Source of the DNA: Episyrphus balteatus
Lineage: Eukaryota > Arthropoda > Insecta > Diptera > Syrphidae
Length of the DNA: 64,000 nt
Direction of reading: 5' to 3'
Assembly (NCBI RefSeq): GCF_945859705.1
Contig: NC_079138.1
Span: forward strand, 6,200,001 to 6,264,000
The notes below the pieces were generated by a model. It worked only from the letters and a program-made list of their open reading frames with translations, was not told where the DNA came from and did no database searches. The translations under genes and the position numbers were made by a program. This document shows, piece by piece, positions 1 through 10,128 of the stretch. Each line of letters begins with the position of its first letter. The first letter of the stretch is position 1.

Positions 1-1040
1 ATACCATAGTAAACTTTTTTTTAAAGTGTACAATGAATAATATTTTTTTAACCGATAATATCATATTACGGTTGAAAGAATATATTGCTTAAGATACGTA
101 ATGTGTTCAGTTCATTTTAAATTATAGTCAATTTTGACGCCTAGATACGTAAAATCTTTCACTATTTCAATATTGCAACTGGTTACTTCGGAATCAAAGC
201 TTTTAATTGAGCTATATATTAAACAATTGCTATTGATGAGTTTGAAACTAGAACAAGACGGAGCATGGAACAATACCTACTTTAATGTCATTTTGTCCCT
301 TTAGATCAGTGCTGAACAACATTGACCATATTCATAAAAATTGTCTAAGCTGCTTCTAAGAAGGATTGGATTTTACCCTATTCAAATAACATTGGATTAA
401 CCCAAGTCCAAGAAAAACTGGGGTCTTAAAACGACTATGAATATACCCCTATAAGTTTGGTTTTTTTATTCACTACAAGTTTATGGTCCGCAAACCATAG
501 CCTTAATACATAACATCATGGTTTATTTTTGAAACCAAATTTAATGGACTAAGTGAATTGTATCCAGTTGCTAAATTATCAGCGTTGCTAAATTAAGGCG
601 TTAACTTTCCCTTAATATGGTAGATCAAAGACAGAATTTTACACCCAAGTTAATATCCATATGCTCATCTTTTAGAATATGACCCATTATCTCAAAATGG
701 TTCGCCAAGTCCTCTCTATCATTGGAAAACACGGTAATTAACTAACAGCTTTATTCTGGAAAACCTCATTTATACCTCAAAAGTCACAAGAAAATCACAG
801 TGAGAATAACTCGATTTTGTGCAGATTTATTTCTCACAAACTTCTTTTAGGAAAATGTCCAACTTGTGAGCTGTGACGGTGACCTGTTTCAGAACAGAAG
901 TTTTTGTCAAATAAAAACCTCACAAAAATCAAATTCATCTCACTTTGTAAGATTCTTGTGACTTGTGAGGTTTGCGAGAATCTTATCTTATCTTATAACT
1001 TTAAACGAGCTAAAATTGTTTATATACATATATATATATA
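1..1040. other. Intergenic DNA, nothing recognised
   Basis: AT-rich sequence with stops in all frames. I see no coding exon, RNA gene or repeat boundary. A short TA-rich tract at about 1021-1040 precedes the tandem array. Confidence 0.5.
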
Positions 1041-1890
1041 AAATTGGGTTCTAAGAAACGGCTCTAACGATTTCGATGAAATTTTCAGGGTTTGTTTCTC
1101 TAAGCGAGTTAAATGTTGTAGTAGTACTTTTGGAAAAATCCGCCCTCTACTACCACGCCTTTTTTTTAACATATAAGTTTTTTCGGTAACAACTTTAAAG
1201 AAATTGTTTCTTGGAAACGGCTCTAACGATTTCGATGAAATTTTGGGGTTTGTTCCTCCAGGCGTGTGAAATGTTTTAGTAGTACTTTTGGAAAAATCCG
1301 CCCTCTTCCACGCCCTTTATTTAACATATAAGTTTTTTCGGTAACAACTTTAAAGAAATTGTTTCTTGGAAACGGCTCTAACGATTTCGATGAAATTTTG
1401 GGGTTTGTTCCTCCAGGCGTGTGAAATATTTTAGTAGTACTTTTGGAAAAATCCGCCCTCTGCCACGCCCTTTTTTTAACATATAAGTTTTTTCGGTAAC
1501 AACTTTAAAGAAATTGTTTCTCGGAAACGGCTCTAACGATTTCGATGAAATTTTCGGGGTTTGTTCCTCTAAGCGAATAAAAAGTTTTGGAAGTACTTTT
1601 GAAAAAATCCGCCCACTGCCACGCCCACTTTTTTAACATATAAGTTTTCTCGGTAACAATTTTAAAGATTTCGATGAAATTTTCAGGATATGATTCTCTA
1701 GGCGAGTAAAATATTTTAGATGTACTTTCAGAAAAAATCCGCCCACTAACACATCAACATTTGTCATATAAAATTTTTTTTGCTAATTGCTTTAAAGATT
1801 TCGATTAACATTTGAGGGTTTCTTCCCCTAGGCGAAACCAAAATTTCGGAAGTTACTCTCTCGTATATTATTTTTTTCGGCGGAAACAAA
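1041..1890. repeat. Tandem array of about 155-bp units
   Basis: The phrase GGCTCTAACGATTTCGATGA recurs at about 1060, 1220, 1375 and 1530, giving periods of roughly 159, 155 and 155 bases; two more diverged units lacking the central phrase follow to about 1890. Each unit also holds a 'TTTGGAAAAATCCGCCC' block followed by a 'CCACGCC' block and a 'TTTTTTCGGTAACAACTTTA' block. The reverse complement of the same phrase occurs in two tandem units inside the 49079-49799 element, so this array probably grew from the internal repeats of that transposon family. Confidence 0.85.
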
Positions 1891-3960
1891 AAAAATCCGC
1901 GAAATCTTTTTTTTAGACATTTTTGATCATGTATTGAAACTATTAAGTTATTTGTTTAATTGGTAGTATGAATATATTGAATAATACGTTTTTGTATCAT
2001 TCTAATTGACTTATTTTTTTCTACGTGCATCAAGATAGAAAAGAAGATCATACATTCACTCCTTTTACGTATGTCGTTTGTACTAAAACGTTGGTCGAAA
2101 ACAACTTGCTCTAAGAACAAAAGTCGAAAGTTTTTCTGTCGTTGTAGTACAAATATGACATCTGTTATAGAGTTGATTATTTTTGTTTCACGTGTTGTTT
2201 ACTCAAACACTAATTAATGAAAAGAGTTCTTTTAAATAGCCTTTATCTTGAGTTTTTTTTTAATAGAATTGTCAAGGTTGATGTTTCTAAACTTAGTATA
2301 AGGAATAGTTAGCTAGGCTGGGTCACAAATGTATGGAGAAATTTTTTTTGCTGATTTTTTTACGGGCACAGTGATGAAAAGGTGCCAAACTGTGAATAGA
2401 ACAATAATATAAAGTTTGGTTATAATCAGACTTTATCTTTGCCTCCGGTTGCCCAGCCAAGTTCTCTATGAACTTTGGTCCTAAAACCTTAGGAAAAAAC
2501 TCAGGCCTTTTTCAAACCATTCTAACTTTTGTTTTAATAATGTCAAACATTTCACACTCGTTTTATTTGTTAACATAGTCGAAATCAAGCTCCTCAAAAA
2601 CTTTCAGCTACGTAGGATTAGTAGTTTCTGAGTAAAAGGCCTTAAAAAATCGCAAAAAGAGTAGCTGATTTACTCACTAACACACTAACTAACATATGAT
2701 AAAAATTATGGCAAACTTCTAGTTTTCATAGAAACTTGTTATGGTCATGGATCTTGAAGTACATAGGAATAAAATCGAAAAATTGAAATTTTACATTCAG
2801 GGGGCGTGGTAACCGCCCATTTTGGCAGAATTAATATCAATTATTAAAAAGTATACTTCTGAATACCCTAGAATCTTGAAACTTGGTAAAATTGTAGTTA
2901 ATGCAAAGGAAACATATTCAAACTTACGATTTTCTACATTGGAGGCGTGGTATCCCCTTAAAAATAATAAAAGATGAATATAATGTTTCATAAATTAATT
3001 AACAAGTCTTAGAAAAATGTAGTTTTGGTTTTTTTTTTAATTTCTCAAAAACGACAAAACATTTTTGCATCCGGTTTTCTGTTTTTGCTTACAAACAAAT
3101 AAGAGCATTGAATTTTGAAAACTTAAATAGTACTTAATAACATAAAATTAAAAAAAAAAATTAGTTCCCAAATTTAATAAAATTTTTTTTCAAAATTTTG
3201 ATTTTGAAAATTAATTAATTTTTCAAAAACTGTTTTATAAAACAGCTTTATTTGAAAGCAAAATAAAAAAGAGATTTTAGGCTTAACAAAAAGGTATAAC
3301 ATGTTGTTGTAGGTCTAACCGTTGATTTTTAGTAATATTTTTTCCTAATTAAATCATTTTTTTTTTAGAAAATTGCCCCTCCTGACTAAACGGGGGCGAA
3401 TATTAATCCCCTCCAATACGATTTTTTTCTTGTCCGGACCCAACCTACACGCTTAAGCTTTTTGGCACATGCTCTTGAATTAGATTTTATAAGAAATGAG
3501 ATAATAATCAATTAAGCAAAGCATGTGTGGTTTTTAGGCAAAAATCAGCTTTTTCAAAAATTAACCCACAATCCGGAGGCACTTAAAGTTAAAATAATGA
3601 AATGAAATTTAACTTATAAGCTTACCGAACCATTTAGCACCTTTTAATCGCTGAAAATCCAAAAAATTGTATTTTGACCCACCCTAATAGTTACAGAGAA
3701 TTAGTTCATGTATTCAAAACATAAAAAAAAACGACAACTTTTTGTAACCCACGTAACCTTAGAATGCCACGAAAAATATGGTTTATACTTCTTTCACCAA
3801 AAGTAATCTAATAACCGGGGATAGGATCTTGTGGACCTAAAAACTTTAAAAAAGGCAAAATAAAACTCACAAAAAGGCATAAAAAGGCATTTATTGAGAA
3901 AATAATGCAATATAAAAATTAATTGCAGTAATTTTGAACAATCATGAGTTTTTTTTAATT
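1891..3960. other. Intergenic DNA, nothing recognised
   Basis: No coding exon or clear repeat. The phrase 'GGGCGTGGTAACCGCCC' at about 2802 and 'GGAGGCGTGGTA' at about 2941 resemble the GC-rich block of the 1041-1890 array in reverse orientation, so a decayed relative may be present. Confidence 0.4.
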
Positions 3961-3969
3961 TTCAGTTAA

Positions 3970-4362
3970 CAAGCGCCTGCGATTGTCCCTTAAGAGTGCT
4001 CTAAAGGAGCTAAAATATCTCTCTACATCTGTAGAGACGACTGGACCCCAATTAAAGAACTCGACATCGCCCACTTCAACATTTGCCGGGAGCTCTGGGA
4101 TCTGTGTTCCAATTTATTTGTTCAACTCTTTCAATTTCGAGTCCCTTATTTGCCAAAAAAAAATTGATCTGTATTTCTCAAAAAACATCTTTGCGACTGC
4201 CCCTTTCGCAGCTTCCAAATCTCTCTTGATTATGTCCAAAATCTGGAGAACTTCTTCAAATCGAGTATTGTAAATTGCGTAAGTTAGCTTTTGAACTCGT
4301 CGGCCGCGCAATAGAACGTAGAAGACAATAAATGGTAGCAATAGCAGAGAAACAAGTTGCAT
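3970..4362 (-). mobile_element. Decayed DNA-transposon remnant, hAT-transposase-like C-terminus
   Basis: On the minus strand a 37-codon frame at 4080-3970 contains FNWGPVVSTDVERYFSSFRA followed by LLRDNRRRL. This resembles the C-terminal 'VERxFSxxKxxLxxxRxxL' dimerisation region of hAT-type transposases (family knowledge, not searched). It is preceded in a different frame by an 82-codon reading frame (4362-4117) with a hydrophobic N-terminus and then charged residues, which I do not recognise. The frames are offset and stops lie between them, so the region is a pseudogene at best. It lies about 400 bases from a Helitron-like 3' end, so it could be cargo of that element. Confidence 0.45.
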
Positions 4363-4744
4363 AGGTAGATCTTTTCATTCGAATTTTGTTTGTGTGGGGT
4401 AATTAGTGAATTTTTAATATGGAAAAGATATATTGAGCAAGTAATATACTGAGTAAGTTAGCTTTTTGTTTGTATATTTGAGTGTTTTGTGTGCAGGCAT
4501 TACCTTTAAGACGCTAAAAAGATAAAAAAAAAAACATAGGAAAAGACAAAAAAAGGCAATAACAAGAGAAAAGGCAGGCAATAACGAAAGAAAAGGCAAA
4601 AAAAAAGGCAAAATAAAATGCATATATTTGGCACGAGGGGGACGTGAAACGGGTTTGTTTTTAATCTATAATGTCGTACGATTAAGCAAGAAAAAAAGGC
4701 AAATTCCACAACATCCTATCCCTGCTAATAACATTTTTAAAGAT

Positions 4745-4775
4745 ACCGAGCAAAGCTCGGTCATCCAGGTACTAG
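4745..4775 (+). mobile_element. Helitron-like 3' terminus
   Basis: A GC-rich hairpin (ACCGAGC, loop AAA, GCTCGGT; 4745-4761) is followed ten bases later by CTAG at 4772-4775. A short hairpin about ten bases before a CTRR terminus is the 3' signature of Helitrons. The expected T after CTRR is absent (G follows), which weakens the call. The 5' end was not found. Confidence 0.45.
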
Positions 4776-4842
4776 GGCTTTAAATAATAAGTGGTGATTT
4801 AAAATAATTTCATAAAAAAAAAAAACAACAACAAATTATTAC

Positions 4843-5379
4843 CTGAATCGTGGTGATTCCAAGTTCGATATTTCGTATAGTTTTCAAACGAGCATCTATG
4901 CTCCGAACTAAAGTCATGACGCTGTAGTTTGTAGGTTTTAGCTGTGAACTGCCTAAAACGTTCACAGTGGAATTCTTAACCAAAGGCACTTGGGTTTTAT
5001 CAATGGAACTCGCACTCACAATGTATTTAGATGAATGTGAGGATGAGGATGAGGATATGCTACTATTGCTATTGCTTTTCTTTTGGTCATTGTCATTATT
5101 GCTGCTAGTAGTTCGGTGGTGCTGCAATAATGCTATTGGTGATACTATCTCACTACTTGTAGTTTCCGATTCTGCTGTTGTTGATATTAAAATAGGAACG
5201 TAGCTGTTGTTTATATTTAGTTTGTCTTTATTGCCAACGACAATGTGTAATTGTTGCAAAAGTCCAATTGCACAAATGATGACAATAACTTGCAATTGTC
5301 GTCGGCGGTGTCTTGAATTGAAATAATATTGATTGTTGTAATTCATGTATTGTTGATGATTGTGATGAATGATCGACAT
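4843..5379 (-). CDS. Coding exon of an unidentified secreted or type-II membrane protein (partial gene)
   Basis: One open exon of 179 codons on the minus strand. I chose the ATG at 5379 because it has A at -3 and follows a T-rich, non-coding-looking stretch; an in-frame ATG at 5439 would add 20 low-complexity residues. The exon ends at 4843 before a GTAATA donor, in phase 0. Residues about 29-48 form one hydrophobic segment (VIVIICAIGLL core) after a His/Asn/Tyr/Arg-rich start, so a signal anchor or late signal peptide is likely. The rest has several N-glycosylation sequons (NNS, NSS, NST, NYS), a Ser run and an amphipathic end (LVRSIDARLKTIRNIELGIT) that could begin a coiled coil. That layout is seen in fibrinogen-related secreted proteins, but no fibrinogen domain is present, so the family is not assigned. 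No following exon was found at 1-4800; the rest probably lies off the left edge. Confidence 0.6.
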
Positions 5380-5925
5380 TATTTTGCCGTGACAAAAAAA
5401 AAGGAAATAAAATAAAAACAATAAAAACTCAAATTTCAATTCGAATGGATTAATTGTTTTGTGTGCTCTGAATTTGAGGAATTTTAATTTTGTTCATTTT
5501 CTTTGGAAAATAGATTTTATTTCTCACAAATAAACAAATGTTTGCAGTTGAAGTAGGATTCTATTAGAAGGCATTTTTGTGTTTTGCATTGTAGTTTGTT
5601 TGTTTGATATTATGTTGCAAAGATGAAAATATTGATATAATATTTTACGAAGACTTTATTTATTTATTATTATTGTTTCGTTTTTGGATTTTTTACAATT
5701 TGTTATAGTTAATACTTTGAGGTAAATGTTTTTTTTTTTTTTTATTTTTTTTATTAATAAATGAAGAATGAAATGTCAACTTTAGGTTTGTTTGTTACTT
5801 TTATTTGGGGTCTTTCTTAAAAGTCATTAACAGCATTTACATGGATAATCGAAATTGAAACGGATTCAAAATTTGACCCGTTGGCGTTGGGAAGTTCAAA
5901 CATTTGTCCTTGTCTTCTCTTTCTT
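5380..5925 (-). other. Presumed 5' flank of the 4843-5379 exon
   Basis: T-rich sequence with long T runs (about 5730-5750). It should hold the 5' untranslated region or an upstream intron of the minus-strand exon, but I cannot place a transcription start or a splice acceptor with confidence. Confidence 0.3.
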
Positions 5926-5929
5926 TTAA

Positions 5930-6079
5930 AGCCTGGTACGCTGCTCGCGCTAAATTTTAGCTCCCATACAAATTATCGAAAATTTTTAGCCGAGATAAAA
6001 TGGATCCCATACAAGTTATCGATAACTTGTATGGGAATTTTATCTCGGCTAAAATTTAGCGCGAGCAGCGTACCAGGCT
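5930..6079. mobile_element. Palindromic MITE copy 1 (Harbinger-like, TAA duplication)
   Basis: 150-bp near-palindrome starting AGCCTGGTACGCTGCTCGCG and ending with its reverse complement. It is flanked by TAA on both sides. TAA/TTA duplications are the target-site signature of the PIF/Harbinger superfamily. The core contains TTATCGATAA. No coding capacity. Confidence 0.85.
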
Positions 6080-6082
6080 TAA

Positions 6083-6232
6083 AGCCTGGTACGCTGCTCG
6101 CGCTAAATTTTAGCTCCCATACAAATTATCGAAAATTTTTAGCCGAGATAAAATGGATCCCATACAAGTTATCGATAACTTGTATGGGAATTTTATCTCA
6201 GCTAAATTTTAGCGCGAGCAGCGTACCAGGCT
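6083..6232. mobile_element. Palindromic MITE copy 2 (TAA duplication)
   Basis: Same 150-bp unit and same orientation as copy 1. It shares one TAA with copy 1 (TAA-copy1-TAA-copy2-TAA), as expected if one copy inserted into the other's target duplication. Carries TTATCGATAA. Confidence 0.85.
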
Positions 6233-6288
6233 TAAAGCCATAACTACAAGACCTAAAAAGTGAAAAAGTGGGAAATATACAAAAGTAA

Positions 6289-6437
6289 AGCCTGGTACGC
6301 TGCTCGCGCTAAATTTTAGCTCCCATACAAATTATCGAAAATTTTTAGCTAGATAAAACGGATCCCATACAAATTATCGATAACTTGTATGGGAATTTTA
6401 TCTCGGATAAAATTTAGCGCGAGCAGCGTACCAGGCT
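6289..6437. mobile_element. Palindromic MITE copy 3
   Basis: 149-bp copy in the same orientation as copies 1 and 2. Left flank TAA, right flank AAA, so the duplication is imperfect. The right half reads AAATTATCGATAACTTG at the core. Confidence 0.8.
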
Positions 6438-6454
6438 AAAAGCTATTTGTTTTA

Positions 6455-6686
6455 AGCCTGGTACGCTGCTCGCGCTAAATTTTAGCGGAGATAAAATTCC
6501 CATACAAGTTATCGATAGTTTGTATGTGATCCATTTTAGTTCGGCTAAAAATTTTCGATAATTTTAGCTGAGATAAAATTCCCATACAAGTTATCGATAA
6601 TTTGTATGGGATCCATTTTAGCTCAGATAAAATTTTTCGATAATTTGTATGGGAGCTAAAATTTAGCGCGAGCAGCGTACCAGGCT
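6455..6686. mobile_element. Palindromic MITE copy 4, enlarged by an internal duplication (TTA duplication)
   Basis: 232-bp copy in the opposite orientation to copies 1-3, with the central segment (TAGCTGAGATAAAATTCCCA and following) present twice. Flanked by TTA on both sides. Two TATCGATA-like cores are present, one of them reading ATCGATAGTTTG. Confidence 0.8.
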
Positions 6687-6720
6687 TTAGGAAAAAAATA
6701 ACAAAAATGTTTTTTTTTTA

Positions 6721-6870
6721 AGCCTGGTACGCTGCTCGCGCTAAATTTTAGCTGAGATAAAGTTCCCATACAAGTTATCGATAACTTGTATGGGATCCAT
6801 TTTATCTCGGCTAAAAATTTTCGATAATTTGTATGGGAGCTAAAATTTAGCGCGAGCAGCGTACCAGGCT
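6721..6870. mobile_element. Palindromic MITE copy 5 (TTA duplication)
   Basis: 150-bp copy in the orientation of copy 4, flanked by TTA on both sides, with the central palindrome built around TTATCGATAA. Confidence 0.85.
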
Positions 6871-6966
6871 TTACCAAAAATAAAGCTTTCTGCATCATTA
6901 TTTTTAATTTTGTGGTCGTAAAAACTGTCACAAAATGAGTTTGAAAATTTTCACTCTTTCTAGTTA

Positions 6967-7116
6967 AGCCTGGTACGCTGCTCGCGCTAAATTTTAGCTG
7001 AGATAAAATTCCCATACAAGTTATCGATAACTTGTATGGGATCCATTTTATCTCGGCTAAAAATTTTCGATAATTTGTATGGGAGCTAAAATTTAGCGCG
7101 AGCAGCGTACCAGGCT
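6967..7116. mobile_element. Palindromic MITE copy 6 (TTA duplication)
   Basis: 150-bp copy, nearly identical to copy 5 and in the same orientation, flanked by TTA on both sides. Copy 7 begins two bases after its end. Confidence 0.85.
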
Positions 7117-7118
7117 TT

Positions 7119-7267
7119 AGCCTGGTACGCTGCTCGCGCTAAATTTTAGCTGAGATAAAATTCCCATACAAGTTATCGATAATTTGTATGGGATCCATTT
7201 TAGCTCAGATAAAATTTTTCGATAATTTGTATGGGAGCTAAAATTTAGCGCGAGCTGCGTACCAGGC
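7119..7267. mobile_element. Palindromic MITE copy 7
   Basis: 149-bp copy directly abutting copy 6. Flanks read TTT on both sides, a departure from TAA/TTA that may reflect insertion at the end of copy 6. One base of the right terminal repeat is changed (GAGCTGCG for GAGCAGCG). Confidence 0.8.
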
Positions 7268-8333
7268 TTTTATGGCTAAAACAGATGTGCGGCACATCTG
7301 CACACATCCCTGCATGGAGCGCTGCACCCAAACTACATGTGCATCACTTTTTAAATTATTGATGTCTATTTCTGTCAAAAAAATTGATAACTTGATATTT
7401 TTTATAATTTTTTTTTGTGAGAAAACGATAAAAAAAAAACTGTTAAAATGGAAAAAATAATTGAATTTATAAAACAAAACAAGATGGTTATGTTTTTTTT
7501 ATGAATGCAATTAGTTCTTCAATTTTAAGAAAACCAAAACGAACGTAATTTGAATTTTTAAATGATAGATTTGTGTCAACTGCCAATATCAGTAATGCCA
7601 AATAGCAAGTATTTTGTATTTTTGTTGAAACTTGGCATGGAATTTAGAAATAGAGACATGATGCAGCTTTACGCTGCATGCAGATTTTTCTCCCATAAGA
7701 GCCCGTGTTATTTTATTTTGCTGCAGGAAAAAAACTGCACGGCTGTTTTGACCATTATACCTTAATAAAACACGTGTTTTAAATTAATTTTCGTATAGTA
7801 TTTATTAGCATAATTATTCCTGACTGTTTAAAGACTCATGCTAATGGAAAAACAAATTTAAAGTTCATCAAAGTGGACAGATTGACGTTTGAGCACTTTT
7901 TGCTTAAAAGCCCTGTTGAATCTTATTTCTAATTTTATTTTGATAATAGATGCATCTCACCCAGAAAAAATCTCTGAGGGCTTAATGTCATTTTGAAAGA
8001 GAGTAAAATAATTTTGTGGGACAAGCCCGACTAACAAATTTGCTCCTATAAAGCTTTAAAGGTGTTAATGTAGCTCCTGTAAAGCTTTATAGAAGGGATA
8101 ATGTTCGTTGGGAGTTTCTCACATGAATCCAATTTTTTTTTAAATCCAACATTTCAACAGCCACTTCACACAACTCCAACTTTTCTTCAAATACTCAATT
8201 TGAAAAAAATTATTACGAAATACATTATTTCGTGAGGCAAGCTCAAAATAATAACATATTCTTCAAATTTTCATTTAATTTTTCATGTTTTTAGCACTTT
8301 TATAACTGCACACCACCAAAAAACAAACGTTAA
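7268..8333. other. Intergenic DNA, nothing recognised
   Basis: No coding exon. Contains a short imperfect inverted repeat at about 7283-7300 (GATGTGCGGCACATC) next to the end of the palindrome cluster. Confidence 0.4.
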
Positions 8334-8483
8334 AGCCTGGTACGCTGTTCGCGCTAAATTTTAGCCGAGATAATTTTCCCATACAAGTTATCGATAACTT
8401 GTATGGGATCCATTTTATCTCGGATAAAAATTTTTGATAATTTGTATGGGAGCTAAAATTTAGCGCGAGCAGCGTACCAGGCT
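8334..8483. mobile_element. Palindromic MITE copy 8 (TAA duplication)
   Basis: 150-bp copy about 1.1 kb beyond the main cluster, orientation of copies 4-7, flanked by TAA on both sides. One change in the left arm (GCTGTTCGCG). Carries TTATCGATAA. Confidence 0.85.
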
Positions 8484-8644
8484 TAAAACAATAAGAAAAA
8501 AAAATTAAAGAAAAAAAACTGAGAAATGAATCCGAAACATTTTCGTCTCAGAACTCTCCGATAAAAAGTAAGGGCTCGGCTGAGATATTTTGTCTCACTT
8601 AAAAAATCTCTGAGCCTTCAAAGATCTCCCTTGGTGAGACGCAC

Positions 8645-8733
8645 CTATTATTGAATTCGTTGAAAGTGCGTTCCATTGAAAATCGCTAGTAAACTACTAG
8701 TAGTACTTTGCCACCTCCCAAAGGAACAGGGCT
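8645..8733. mobile_element. Partial copy of the AGCCCTGTTCC element
   Basis: Matches the right part of the 10129-10412 copy, including 'GCGTTCCATTGAAAATCGCT' and a terminus GGAACAGGGCT. It is one end only. Confidence 0.7.
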
Positions 8734-9161
8734 AATATATGCTTTCACAAAAAAAAAGGTGAATTTCATCAAAATGAGCAGTTTGACGATTGAGAGAGAT
8801 ATATATTGCTGTGTGCTTAAAAGCCCAAATGGGATCCTGGTAATAATTTATCTATGACGGAGGAACGCGGCTTGCTTGTTTCATTATTCTATTTTGTTCC
8901 TATTGTAATAGATTATTATTTATTTCGTGGGATGATAAAGAGGATTTTCTAATCTATTTTAACCCTGCATATTTATTATGAATTTATGCAAATTAAAAAT
9001 AGAGGTATTCATGAAATCGCGTAAACATGGAGAATGTGGTAAACGTGATTTCAAAATATTAATGGAAAAACTTTACCAAAGTATGATACATTTACCCGCA
9101 CAATTTTGTGTGGTAAAGTTTACCATCTGAATCTAGTAAATGTGGAAAACTTGTACAGTTC

Positions 9162-9370
9162 CGGCCAGTTGTACAGATGTTTGATCCACGGATCAGCAAC
9201 TTTTATCTTCTGAAATCAGTGGTAAGGTTCCGGTTTAGCACCCCTGCACGGTCCACATATGTAAAAATAGCCACATCCATGCTTGAACCGAAGTTGACCC
9301 GCAGCTAATCCACCGAAATCGGTGGGTTAAATTCCTGATCCGAGGCTGAACCACGTTTGTACAACTGGCC
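9162..9370. mobile_element. Foldback element with GGCCAGTTGTACA ends
   Basis: The left end GGCCAGTTGTACA is repeated inverted at 9358-9370, and both arms continue with similar blocks (GGATCAG followed by an imperfect CCACCGATTTC/GAAATCAGTGG pair). The right arm matches 58018-58133. No coding capacity; a small foldback or MITE. Confidence 0.65.
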
Positions 9371-9470
9371 CTGTTCCGTTCCATTAGAGGTGGTTGTCTA
9401 ACAGTAGATATATTTGTTAACCTAGTACTATCATAAATCCTCATGAATTTTGAATTTGTTTTGAGTTGTA
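9371..9470. mobile_element. Partial AGCCCTGTTCC-family copy
   Basis: Begins CTGTTCCGTTCCATTAGAGG and continues colinearly with the reverse complement of 10240-10315 (GTAGAT...GTACTATCAT). The foldback at 9162-9370 sits directly against it, so it may have inserted into this element. Confidence 0.55.
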
Positions 9471-9505
9471 ACAAGATGTTAAAGTAATTGTATCATCTCC
9501 TTTTT

Positions 9506-9850
9506 TTTTCGTTTTAGCCAAACTAAAAGCCCTTTAAATTAGAAAAAAAAAAAAAAAAAAAAAAAAATCAGAAATATGCAGTTCTTCTTCCTATTTTTTT
9601 TGCTTTTTTTTCTCACTTATAAATTATTATCTGTTTTAGATAAACTAAAAGCCCACCACCAATATATTTCTTTTTTCTTAATTTTTTTGTTTTGACTAAA
9701 CTAAAAGTTACACTTTAAATTGAACATGAACATACAACTACCTGTTATTGCTTTTGTATACTATATATATATCAAAATGTACTTTTATGATGGGCATTAT
9801 TCCGTATGGTTCAAAGTTTCTTTTTTTTTGTTTTGACTAAACTAAAAGTC
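9506..9850. repeat. Four irregularly spaced 'ACTAAACTAAAAG' motifs in T-rich DNA
   Basis: Near 9518, 9640, 9695 and 9833 a T-rich run and 'GTTTT' lead into (G)A(C/T)(A/T)AAACTAAAAG followed by C/T. Spacing is uneven. I do not recognise the unit. Confidence 0.55.
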
Positions 9851-10095
9851 ACATTATGATGAAAATAATAATTAAAAAAAAAAAAATTTTTTTTTTCTTT
9901 TCTTTAATATTTATATTTACATATTTTTAACTATGAAACTTTATTTTGTGAAATATTATCTCTTTTTACTCAAATATTGTATTTTTTTTGTTTAATTAGT
10001 TTTTTTTTTCCGGCAGACGGCTTATAAAGCCATGCTTTGTATTTCTTTTATTATGAAATATTGTACTTATAAGAAAATTTGAAAAAATAAAGAAC

Positions 10096-10122
10096 TTATC
10101 TATCTATCTATCTATCTATCTA
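10096..10122. repeat. (TATC)n microsatellite
   Basis: About six perfect TATC units directly next to the AGCCCTGTTCC-family copy that follows. Confidence 0.9.
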
Positions 10123-10128
10123 AATCCT

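Noticed and set aside
5881..7015. Reading frames with repeated LLALNFSSHTNYRKFLAEI across the palindrome cluster
   Set aside because: They arise only because the 150-bp palindromic MITE lacks stops in one frame; each copy is non-coding.
5930..7267. CRISPR-like array of repeats with spacers
   Set aside because: The repeats are 150-bp palindromes in mixed orientation with transposon-type target duplications, in an insect genome; there are no short direct repeats or cas genes.
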